Positions 1-4,960 of a stretch of DNA of 6,788 bases are shown here, one piece after another; the stretch's first letter is position 1; every line of letters begins with the position of its first letter. A program made the position numbers and the translations under genes. The DNA comes from Thermodesulfovibrionales bacterium (GTDB lineage Bacteria > Nitrospirota > Thermodesulfovibrionia > Thermodesulfovibrionales > UBA1546). The stretch spans positions 1 through 6,788 of the forward strand of contig CAKKPR010000250.1 in NCBI GenBank assembly GCA_919901705.1, written 5' to 3'. The notes under the pieces are model-generated. The model did not search any database, was not told the origin of the DNA, and worked only from the letters and a program-made list of their open reading frames with translations.

Positions 1-170
1 AAAAATAATATATTTCCTATAAGAAAAACTGGCAGGAATCGTTCTCCAAGGTGGAATAGAGTATCTAATGCAAACAAAAAGAACCAAAATATTACATAAG
101 TAATAGCCACAAGAATCAGAGCAGAACATCCTGGCATCATACGGTTATCAGCAGGGTTTTTATCCTTCAT
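1..170 (-). CDS. Small membrane protein, 3' end outside window
   Basis: An open minus-strand frame runs from an ATG at 168-170 to the window edge with no stop, giving 56 residues of a longer protein. The N-terminus is short and polar (MKDKNPADNR), followed by a strongly hydrophobic stretch at about residues 16-39 containing ALILVAITYVIFWFFLFAL, which would be one membrane helix. A second hydrophobic stretch begins near residue 45 (FLPVFLIGNILF). The frame stays open upstream to a stop at 210-212, so a TTG at 195-197 is an alternative start. A GGGAG lies about 20 bases before the ATG, further than usual for a ribosome site. It points the same way as the toxin-antitoxin pair at 261-777 and starts 90 bases beyond it. 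I do not recognise the family, and the function is unknown. The low-complexity hydrophobic composition means a chance frame cannot be excluded. Confidence 0.5.
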   Translation of the reverse strand, partial: MKDKNPADNRMMPGCSALILVAITYVIFWFFLFALDTLFHLGERFLPVFLIGNILF

Positions 171-179
171 GTTGTTGCA

Positions 180-238
180 ATTATAATTTTCTCCCAATTG
201 CTGCCAGCATTATAACAAGACAGTTCGGCAGCAAGCAA
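180..238 (-). promoter_or_regulatory. Possible promoter for the small membrane protein
   Basis: On the minus strand a perfect TATAAT lies at 209-214, with TTGCTT 18 bases upstream at 233-238, giving a transcript with a leader of about 30 bases. A second TATAAT lies at 180-185, only nine bases before the ATG, without a recognisable -35 partner. The first is the better candidate. The -35 match is weak, so this is a tentative call. Confidence 0.3.
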
Positions 239-260
239 GCGGGGAAGGACGGAAGCTGGG
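237..260. repeat. Degenerate octamer tandem repeat, copy 1
   Basis: Three successive 8-base units are AAGCGGGG (237-244), AAGGACGG (245-252) and AAGCTGGG (253-260), ending exactly at the stop codon of the antitoxin gene (261-263). The same octamer pattern recurs at 872-903 and 2849-2876. An 8-base period is not a multiple of three, as expected for non-coding DNA. The function is unknown. Confidence 0.45.
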
Positions 261-527
261 TTATGCTGATTTTTTTTCAGCCTTTTCCTGTTTTACACGC
301 TCGTGCAGCCAGACCTTTATCAAGGCACCCCTATCAACACCTATCCGCTGACGGATTTCATCTATCTCCGCTACCAGAGACTCTGCAACATCCAGCGTCA
401 GGCGCACCTTTTCCACGCGACGCACAACCTTTGCCTTTGACATATCTATAAGGTCGTGGATGTCTTCTCCCGAGTCAAACCTTTTATCAAATTCTTGCGT
501 GTTTTTAGCCAGCTTTTGCTTTGCCAT
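261..527 (-). CDS. BrnA-like / CopG-family ribbon-helix-helix antitoxin
   Basis: An 88-residue protein encoded directly after, and overlapping, the BrnT-type toxin. The N-terminal part (about residues 10-35, with EFDKRFDSGEDIHDLID) is acidic and matches the region that CopG-type partners of BrnT use to hold the toxin. The rest is a ribbon-helix-helix DNA-binding fold: a strand at about 40-45 (KVRLTL), a first helix at 47-61 and a second at 65-78 (DRGALIKVWLHERV), then a lysine-rich tail. In the family such proteins neutralise the toxin and repress the shared promoter as dimers. The ATG overlaps the toxin gene by 23 bases and has an excellent ribosome site, AAGGAGG at 537-543, nine bases upstream. 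It is therefore probably translated more strongly than the toxin, as expected for a labile antitoxin. The sequence is closer to the 'CopG family antitoxin' partners of DUF497 toxins than to Brucella BrnA itself, so the symbol is left empty. Confidence 0.85.
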   Translation of the reverse strand: MAKQKLAKNTQEFDKRFDSGEDIHDLIDMSKAKVVRRVEKVRLTLDVAESLVAEIDEIRQRIGVDRGALIKVWLHERVKQEKAEKKSA

Positions 528-777
528 AAAGTTTCTCCTCCTTTTCCTGTGAACGTCTAACTGAAATTATCCTGACCGCATTACTGCGCATGGTATATAC
601 AGCAGTCCATAATTTGCCCTGAAGTTTGGCAATGATGATGTTCCTCTTTTCAACAGGATGCGGCGCCTCTATCTCAATCCGGTCTTTATCAAGCCAGAGT
701 TCCCTTGCCGTCTCAAAGTCAATGCCGTGTTTTTCTCTGTTTGCTCTGCTCTTTACGCCATCCCATTCAAACTTCAT
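505..777 (-). CDS. brnT: BrnT-family ribonuclease toxin (DUF497)
   Basis: A 90-residue protein with the BrnT pattern throughout. It opens with FEWD (residues 3-6), followed by the conserved K-x3-N-x3-H series (K9, N13, H17) and GIDFETARELW (18-28), then the central YTMR (61-64) and the closing IISVRRSQEKEE (70-81). BrnT has a RelE-like fold and, in the Brucella system, acts as an mRNA-cleaving toxin that slows growth under stress. Activity here is inferred from the family. The length is typical and no key segment is missing. The gene precedes its antitoxin, the usual order for brnTA and the reverse of most type II modules. The ATG at 775-777 has no Shine-Dalgarno sequence, and the -10 element lies only five bases upstream, so translation may start on a leaderless or nearly leaderless mRNA. 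This would keep toxin output low compared with the well-initiated antitoxin. Confidence 0.88.
   Translation of the reverse strand: MKFEWDGVKSRANREKHGIDFETARELWLDKDRIEIEAPHPVEKRNIIIAKLQGKLWTAVYTMRSNAVRIISVRRSQEKEEKLYGKAKAG
537..543 (-). promoter_or_regulatory. Strong ribosome binding site of the antitoxin gene
   Basis: AAGGAGG on the minus strand, nine bases before the antitoxin ATG at 525-527 and inside the last codons of brnT. It fixes the antitoxin start and contrasts with the missing site in front of brnT. Confidence 0.75.
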
Positions 778-782
778 GATAT

Positions 783-814
783 ATTATACATATTTTGACC
801 ATTATTTGTACAAT
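783..814 (-). promoter_or_regulatory. brnT promoter with overlapping inverted-repeat operator
   Basis: On the minus strand a perfect TATAAT (783-788) is preceded, 18 bases upstream, by TGTACA (807-812) as a plausible -35. The same DNA forms an inverted repeat. The arm ATTGTACAAAT (804-814) and the arm ATATGTATAAT (783-793) match at 9 of 11 positions in reverse complement, separated by 10 bases, so the arm centres are 21 bases (two helical turns) apart. The outer arm contains the perfect palindrome TTGTACAA (806-813). The arms cover both promoter elements, as expected for repression by the ribbon-helix-helix antitoxin encoded downstream. Binding is inferred, not shown. Confidence 0.6.
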
Positions 815-858
815 TAAGGTATATTGCTGCAGCACATAGTTCCTTAGAGCCATAGTCT

Positions 859-864
859 ATAATA
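859..864 (+). promoter_or_regulatory. Possible -10 element for argB
   Basis: A perfect TATAAT on the plus strand, 94 bases before the preferred argB start. There is no good -35 hexamer at the expected distance (the bases near 836-841 read ATAGTT), so the promoter is weak or depends on an activator. Low confidence. Confidence 0.3.
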
Positions 865-871
865 GTCCCTT

Positions 872-903
872 AGTGCGCAAGCGGGGAAGCAGGCAAACAA
901 AGA
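872..903. repeat. Degenerate octamer tandem repeat, copy 2
   Basis: Successive 8-base units are TAGTGCGC (872-879), AAGCGGGG (880-887), AAGCAGGC (888-895) and the decayed AAACAAAG (896-903). It shares the 13-base stretch GCAAGCGGGGAAG (878-890) exactly with copy 1 (235-247). It lies between the possible argB -10 and the argB coding region, so it would be transcribed in the leader. Confidence 0.45.
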
Positions 904-957
904 AAACCTTTCATGCTTGAAAACATTCCTCACTCCACGTTAAAATCAAAAGCAACC

Positions 958-1839
958 ATGAAAGACATAATCACAAAAGCAAATATTTTAATCGAGGCAT
1001 TGCCGTACATCAGGACTTTCTCGGGAAAGACCTTTGTAATAAAATACGGCGGCGCTGCACAGACAGAAGAACACTTAAAGGATTCCTTTGCGCAGGACAT
1101 TTCCCTCCTGAGCTTCATAGGCATCCGGCCTGTGATTGTGCACGGCGGCGGGCCAAAGATAAGCTCAACAATGGAGAAGATGGGGAAAAAACCTACCTTT
1201 ATTCAGGGCCAGCGCGTAACTGACAAAGAGACAATGGACATTGTTGAGATGGTCCTCGGCGGGCTTGTGAACAAGGAGATAGTTTCATTGATAAACAAGC
1301 ACGGCGGAAAAGCCATAGGCTTAAGCGGAAAAGACGGAGAACTTATTAAAGCCAAAAAGAAACTCATGAAAAAAACTTCAGCCGATACAACCGTTGAAGA
1401 GATAATTGACCTTGGACTGGTAGGAGAAGTGACAGATATTAACTCGCAGGTATTGGAGAGCCTCGAAAAAGAAGGATTCATACCTGTCATATCTCCAATC
1501 GGCATAGGCCGGCATGGAGAAACCCTTAACATAAATGCAGATTTTGTCGCCTCAGCCATAGCCTCAAAACTGAAGGCCGAAAAACTCATTTTGCTCACAG
1601 ATGTGCCGGGCATAAAAGATAAAAAAGGAAATACAATCTCAACTCTCACAGGGAAAAACATTAAGAAACTGCTTTCTGACAACACAATCTCCGGGGGCAT
1701 GATACCCAAGGTCAATGCCTGCATCAGGGCTATTGAAAACGGAGTTTCAAAGACGCACATAATCGACGGCCGCATCTCTCACTGCCTTCTGCTTGAGATA
1801 TTTACAAAAGAGGGCATAGGCACAGAGATTCTGAAATGA
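958..1839 (+). CDS. argB: Acetylglutamate kinase (arginine biosynthesis)
   Basis: Cytoplasmic amino-acid kinase that phosphorylates N-acetyl-L-glutamate with ATP, the second step of arginine (ornithine) synthesis. From the ATG at 958 the protein has 293 residues, the normal length. Visible motifs are VIKYGG (27-32, nucleotide-binding Lys29), VHGGGPK (61-67, substrate loop), R86 in GQRVTD, LSGKDG (122-127), NINADF (191-196, with Asp195), LTDVPG (213-218) and GGMIPKV (246-252, with Lys251). The N-terminal helix before the kinase core (KANILIEALPYIRTF) and the C-terminal HCLLLEIFTKEGIGTEI are the marks of the hexameric, arginine-inhibited class, so feedback inhibition is likely. An ATG at 913 would add 15 residues (LENIPHSTLKSKAT) not typical of the family. 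Neither start has a clear ribosome site, and 958 is chosen by homology. No other arg gene is adjacent, and both neighbours are toxin-antitoxin modules on the other strand. Confidence 0.96.
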   Translation: MKDIITKANILIEALPYIRTFSGKTFVIKYGGAAQTEEHLKDSFAQDISLLSFIGIRPVIVHGGGPKISSTMEKMGKKPTFIQGQRVTDKETMDIVEMVLGGLVNKEIVSLINKHGGKAIGLSGKDGELIKAKKKLMKKTSADTTVEEIIDLGLVGEVTDINSQVLESLEKEGFIPVISPIGIGRHGETLNINADFVASAIASKLKAEKLILLTDVPGIKDKKGNTISTLTGKNIKKLLSDNTISGGMIPKVNACIRAIENGVSKTHIIDGRISHCLLLEIFTKEGIGTEILK

Positions 1840-2150
1840 AAATAGTTATATGCTTTTATGACTTATATCATATACCCGCAAAATCCCAACTGGTAAAATA
1901 ATCACAACAGAACTGGTTTAAAAGATATTGACAACCGGCCTGTTTATGCTTTAGCAAAGCATCTCGAACACCTTGAGCCAACGCCTGAGTTATCTTGTCA
2001 GGGTCTGCAAAAGCCTCAGCGATTTTGTCTTTATGTTTTTCCTTTATTGCTATATGCCTCTTTAATATTATGCTAAATAAAGGGATCGTTTACAAGCAGA
2101 CTTTTATCTTTTTCACCATAAGCCAGCAATCCTGGATTCTCTCTCCAGTA
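1840..2150. other. Intergenic gap between argB and the RelE-type toxin
   Basis: About 310 bases with no intact gene. No strong terminator was found after argB: TATGA...TCATA near 1858-1873 is only a 5-base stem without a following T run. The short word AACTGGT occurs twice (1889-1895 and 1911-1917). The middle part holds the decayed minus-strand frame described separately. Next to the toxin stop there are only fragments, such as one reading ENPGLLAYGEKDKSLL (about 2092-2140, minus), that break in every frame. Confidence 0.6.
1868..2089 (-). pseudogene. Remnant of a small antitoxin-like protein
   Basis: A minus-strand frame of 73 codons between stops, with no ATG, GTG or TTG before its protein-like core. 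The core (about 1934-2041) reads EKHKDKIAEAFADPDK followed by ITQALAQGVRDALLKHKQAG. From memory, the ALxKHKxxG ending resembles small proteins of 60-75 residues that continue with a V-x-W-R-D-G-K-V segment and often accompany toxin-antitoxin loci. Here that second half is missing: after KHKQAG the frame continues with unconvincing sequence (CQYLLNQFCC) to a stop at 1868-1870, and a shift of frame gives only RPVVNIF before a stop. Both ends therefore appear lost. The opposite strand also has an open frame over this area, so a chance origin is possible. The family link is a recollection. Confidence 0.4.
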
Positions 2151-2432
2151 TCATCTTTTCCCATACAATTCTTCATGACTCCCTACATCAAGCAGGACAA
2201 CCTCTTTTTCCGATATAGCAACAGTCAGCGATACCCTGTATTTATCATTTATGCTTACTGCCTGAATACCTTTTAGCTTTCCTCCGAGATGATGGTATTT
2301 AAGGTGCGGCTGAAAGGGGTCTTTTTCAATATCGCGCAGAACATCGGCAAGCCTTTTTTTTAATTCCGGATGACGTTTTTTGAATTTCTCTGCCGAACGC
2401 GTAAAATGAGCAGTCCATGCAAGGGTGTACAT
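2151..2432 (-). CDS. RelE/ParE-superfamily toxin, YafQ-like
   Basis: A 93-residue basic protein with the RelE-superfamily layout. It has an N-terminal strand (LAWTAHFTRSAEKF), two helices (residues about 12-37), then a beta sheet with KYHHLGGKLKG (45-55), SINDKYRVSL (60-69), EVVLLDVGSHEELY (77-90) and a basic end. RelE-fold toxins cut mRNA in or near the ribosome. The His at 47/48, Asp63 and His86 with Tyr90 correspond roughly to the His, Asp, His and Phe that serve YafQ, which is also about 92 residues, so mRNA cleavage is likely. That assignment is by eye only; a ParE-like gyrase target cannot be excluded. The ATG follows the antitoxin stop after three bases (2433-2435), and only a poor GAGG precedes it, suggesting translational coupling to the antitoxin. 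Confidence 0.85.
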   Translation of the reverse strand: MYTLAWTAHFTRSAEKFKKRHPELKKRLADVLRDIEKDPFQPHLKYHHLGGKLKGIQAVSINDKYRVSLTVAISEKEVVLLDVGSHEELYGKR

Positions 2433-2435
2433 GCC

Positions 2436-2699
2436 TCAGTCTTCCAGTTTTAATTCTTTTATCAAATCTTTAGCGGTTCCGCGCTTTACCCTTCCTGCCT
2501 TTAAATCAGCAAGAGATTCGCGGATGCGCGCATTATACGCCTCATCCTCAGCCTCAACCAGTTCCTGATACCGTTCTTCTGAGAGGACTACATACTGAGG
2601 CTGATTGTTTTTGATAATATGAACCGGCCCCTCTTGCAGGACTTTATCTACGGCTGAAATCCCTTTTCTCTTAATTTCCTGTGCAGCTAATGTATTCAT
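2436..2699 (-). CDS. Phd/YefM-family antitoxin
   Basis: An 87-residue antitoxin. Residues 1-50 form the Phd/YefM DNA-binding and dimerisation domain, with NTLAAQEIKRKGISAVDKVL, then GPVHIIKNNQPQYVVLSEERY (in parts 24-44), the central hallmark of the family. The C-terminal part (51-87), rich in Glu, Lys and Asp, is the flexible segment that wraps the toxin. It is encoded first in the operon, three bases before the RelE-type toxin. The start at 2697-2699 has a good ribosome site (AAGGGAG, about seven bases upstream at 2707-2713) and a promoter at 2734-2762, whose start region carries a palindrome that the antitoxin or the complex probably binds. The length is normal and nothing is broken. Confidence 0.88.
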   Translation of the reverse strand: MNTLAAQEIKRKGISAVDKVLQEGPVHIIKNNQPQYVVLSEERYQELVEAEDEAYNARIRESLADLKAGRVKRGTAKDLIKELKLED

Positions 2700-2725
2700 A
2701 TCAATACTCCCTTCAGTATCTTTTT

Positions 2726-2762
2726 AAGTACTTAGTTTATCTTATAATTCTTTTTTAGTCAA
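2726..2762 (-). promoter_or_regulatory. Promoter and candidate operator of the YefM/RelE-type operon
   Basis: On the minus strand TTGACT (2757-2762) and TAAACT (2734-2739) are spaced exactly 17 bases apart, a good sigma-70 promoter with a predicted start near 2727. The perfect palindrome AAGTACTT (2726-2733) lies just after the -10, over the start site, where bound antitoxin would block transcription. A ribosome site GAAGGGAG (2707-2714) follows. Autoregulation is inferred from the family. Confidence 0.6.
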
Positions 2763-2848
2763 TCCAAAATCTTACAATCTGCAATTCCCAATTTTCCCCT
2801 CAATATTAATCTTTATAGCAAAGAAATTCAATAGCCACAATACCGAGC

Positions 2849-2876
2849 AAGTGCGGAAGTGTGCAAGCGGCGAAAC
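2849..2876. repeat. Degenerate octamer tandem repeat, copy 3
   Basis: Successive 8-base units are AAGTGCGG (2849-2856), AAGTGTGC (2857-2864) and AAGCGGCG (2865-2872), followed by AAAC. This is the most regular of the three copies. It ends six bases before the radA -35 element (2882), in the shared 217-base gap between the divergent antitoxin and radA genes. Confidence 0.5.
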
Positions 2877-2881
2877 ATCCC

Positions 2882-2911
2882 TTGTCAATCAGTTGAATAC
2901 AAGACTATAAT
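2882..2911 (+). promoter_or_regulatory. radA promoter, placed for a leaderless transcript
   Basis: TTGTCA (2882-2887) and a perfect TATAAT (2906-2911) are separated by 18 bases. The -10 ends only five bases before the radA ATG (2917-2919). Transcription starting the usual six to eight bases after the -10 would begin at the ATG itself, and no Shine-Dalgarno sequence is present in front of it. Confidence 0.65.
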
Positions 2912-2916
2912 AATAA

Positions 2917-4272
2917 ATGGCCAAGATAAAGACCTTCTTCCAGTGTCAGGCATGCGGATATGTCAGTCCCAAATGGCTCGGCAAATGTCCTGACTGCGGG
3001 GAATGGAATACCCTTGTCGAGGAGAAAAAAGAGAGCAGGCAGGGCAGAAGGCCGTCAGGCAGATCAGAACCCCAGCCCCTGAATACGATAACCAGCGGAA
3101 AAGAAAAACGTACAACCACAGGCATTAAAGAGCTTGACAGGGTTTTGGGCGGAGGAGTGGTTGCAGGCTCTGTGATTCTTGTCGGTGGCGACCCGGGAAT
3201 AGGAAAATCAACAGTTCTCATGCAGGCTATGTCAGGGCTCTCAAAAAAATATGAGAGCGCTCTTTATGTGTCAGGCGAGGAATCCCCCGAGCAGATAAAA
3301 ATGAGGGCGGAGCGGCTCTCAATAGATTCTGACAGGATAATCCTTCTTGCTGAAACATCTCTTGAAGGCATTATTGATACAGCCTCAAAACTCAACCCGG
3401 GTGTGATTGTTGTTGACTCAATCCAGACAATGTACACAGAAGAGATATTCTCAGCGCCGGGTTCAGTCGGCCAGGTGAGGGAGTGTGCGGCAAGACTCAT
3501 GCTTTTTGCCAAGAAATCTGGAATCCCTGTATTCATAATCGGTCATGTTACAAAAGAAGGCGCAATTGCAGGCCCCAGGGTACTGGAACATATCGTTGAT
3601 ACAGTCCTTTATTTTGAAGGAGACAGGGGACATCCCTATAGAATATTACGGACTGTCAAGAATCGTTTCGGTTCAACAAATGAGATAGGCGTATTTGAGA
3701 TGACTGATGCAGGGCTTTCTGAAATAGAAAACCCTTCTGAATTATTCCTTGCAGAAAGGCCTCTTAATGTCTCCGGTTCAACAGTCATTGCAAGCATAGA
3801 AGGCACAAGGCCTTTGATGGTTGAGATTCAGGCCTTAGTATCGCCAACAACATTCGGGATGCCAAGAAGAACAAGTATCGGGGTGGATTTTAACAGGGTA
3901 AATCTCCTGACCGCAGTGCTTGAGAAAAATGCAGGACTGCACCTGGGAGGGATGGACATATTCATAAATGTTGTTGGCGGGCTTAAAATCATCGAGCCTG
4001 CAATCGACCTGGGGATTGTAACAACAATAGCATCTTCTCTCAGGGAGATACCCATTGACCCAAAGGTGTTCATGTTTGGAGAGGTCGGCCTTTCCGGTGA
4101 GATAAGGGCCGTTGCACACGCAGAACAGAGGATTAAAGAGGCTGCAAAGATAGGGTTTAAGAAGGCGGTAATGTCCAGGACCAATCAAGGCAGGCTCAAG
4201 GAATTTTTCGGACTTGAGATATTCGGGGTAAAGGATGTTGAGGATGCACTTGAAGCCATTGGAATACGGTAA
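2917..4272 (+). CDS. radA: DNA repair protein RadA (Sms), branch-migration ATPase
   Basis: RadA is a RecA-related hexameric ATPase that drives branch migration during homologous recombination and helps process stalled forks; it acts in the cytoplasm on DNA. The 451 residues are the normal length and all parts are present. They comprise a four-cysteine zinc finger (C10, C13, C24, C27), Walker A GDPGIGKS (91-98), SGEES (119-123), Walker B VIVVDS (163-168), and the RadA-specific KNRFG (248-252) that replaces part of the RecA loop. The C-terminal Lon-protease-like domain (about 285-450) contains GGLKIIEPAIDLGI and GEVGLSGEIRAV and, as in other RadA proteins, lacks the Lon PKDGPSAG catalytic-serine motif. 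The start is fixed by the zinc finger ten residues in. It is probably co-transcribed with the lipoprotein gene that overlaps its last 38 bases. Its promoter suggests leaderless initiation. Confidence 0.97.
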   Translation: MAKIKTFFQCQACGYVSPKWLGKCPDCGEWNTLVEEKKESRQGRRPSGRSEPQPLNTITSGKEKRTTTGIKELDRVLGGGVVAGSVILVGGDPGIGKSTVLMQAMSGLSKKYESALYVSGEESPEQIKMRAERLSIDSDRIILLAETSLEGIIDTASKLNPGVIVVDSIQTMYTEEIFSAPGSVGQVRECAARLMLFAKKSGIPVFIIGHVTKEGAIAGPRVLEHIVDTVLYFEGDRGHPYRILRTVKNRFGSTNEIGVFEMTDAGLSEIENPSELFLAERPLNVSGSTVIASIEGTRPLMVEIQALVSPTTFGMPRRTSIGVDFNRVNLLTAVLEKNAGLHLGGMDIFINVVGGLKIIEPAIDLGIVTTIASSLREIPIDPKVFMFGEVGLSGEIRAVAHAEQRIKEAAKIGFKKAVMSRTNQGRLKEFFGLEIFGVKDVEDALEAIGIR

Positions 4273-4960
4273 AAAGTTAGCTGTCAGCAAAACAATTAAA
4301 AGGATTTTTTATTCTTCCGGACTTTTGCTCTTCTGCTCTTCTGCTCTGGTTTTGCTGACTTCCTGCTCAGCGAAGAGAGTTGAACTGCCCAATTACGAAG
4401 GCAGTGATGTAAAAAAAACCATTGCCGAGCGCAGCAACATAAAAAGCGTTGCAGCAACCTTCTATGTTGAGTTTGAAAAAGATGACAGCATAATAACAGG
4501 CGATGCAGCGCTTGAACTCACAGATGAGACTTTAGACCTGCGGATTTACTCGTTAGGTTTCCTCGTAGCAGAACTGACAGAGGCAAACGGCATGATAAAA
4601 AGCAATCCCGAGCTCAGCAGAAGTAAAAGAATAATCCTTGTAGACGGTTTACGAAACGGCATCCTCTGGTGGACGATTAAAGACTATAACATAGAAGAGC
4701 AAAATGGAATCTATCAGCTCAGGAATTCATGGCAGAGCATTGCTATCGACAAAAAAACAATGCTGCCGACTCATCAGACAATAGAACTTGATAACGGCAG
4801 GGAACTCAGGATTTTTTATGAGGCCCCTGTAAGCAATGGAAATTTCTGGTACCCCTCAAAGATAAGGTTAGAACTCTCAAGATATACAGTGAAACTGCAG
4901 ATAAAGACTATTTCTTTTCTTCCCCGTTCAGCCCAAGATCAACGGCAACAGCCCTTATAA
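4235..4960 (+). CDS. Lipoprotein, possibly LolA/LolB-fold (unrecognised family)
   Basis: A 241-residue predicted lipoprotein. A basic N-terminus (KK at 13-14, K19, K22, R23) leads into a hydrophobic segment (24-41) and a lipobox LTSC with Cys44, so the mature protein would be lipid-anchored after signal peptidase II cleavage. The mature part (about 65-220) alternates hydrophobic beta-strand segments, for example VAATFYVEFE, IITGDAALEL, DLRIYSLGFLVAEL and YPSKIRLEL. This is reminiscent of the half-barrel LolA/LolB/DUF4292 type that binds lipid or lipoprotein; the resemblance is by pattern only. The frame starts inside radA: ATG 4235 has GGGG six bases upstream, and ATG 4244 has AAGG nine bases upstream, so either may be used. 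Overlap with radA suggests translational coupling. The last 17 or so residues (TISFLPRSAQDQRQQPL) overlap the convergent ATPase gene on the other strand. Confidence 0.8.
   Translation: MLRMHLKPLEYGKKLAVSKTIKRIFYSSGLLLFCSSALVLLTSCSAKRVELPNYEGSDVKKTIAERSNIKSVAATFYVEFEKDDSIITGDAALELTDETLDLRIYSLGFLVAELTEANGMIKSNPELSRSKRIILVDGLRNGILWWTIKDYNIEEQNGIYQLRNSWQSIAIDKKTMLPTHQTIELDNGRELRIFYEAPVSNGNFWYPSKIRLELSRYTVKLQIKTISFLPRSAQDQRQQPL

Noticed and set aside
265..281. GCTGA, seven-base loop, TCAGC hairpin as a terminator of the toxin-antitoxin operon
   Set aside because: The stem is only five base pairs, lies within the last codons of the antitoxin gene, and is not followed by a T run on the minus strand.
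1203..1775. Long minus-strand open frame inside argB
   Set aside because: It mirrors a strongly conserved gene in another frame; the Met/Ser/Pro/Phe-rich translation is typical of an antisense shadow.
1995..2276. Plus-strand open frame of 93 codons
   Set aside because: It overlaps the well-supported RelE-type toxin on the other strand, has no ribosome site, and its translation is not protein-like (many Phe, Ser, Ile and Cys).
2354..2361. Eight-base A tract in the RelE-type toxin (minus strand) as a programmed frameshift site
   Set aside because: The reading frame is intact on both sides and matches the family length, and alternative frames give no sensible product. A similar tract in the upstream antitoxin gene simply encodes Lys codons.
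3828..4290. Two minus-strand open frames opposite the 3' part of radA
   Set aside because: They lie opposite the conserved Lon-like domain of radA in two different frames, and neither resembles a known protein.
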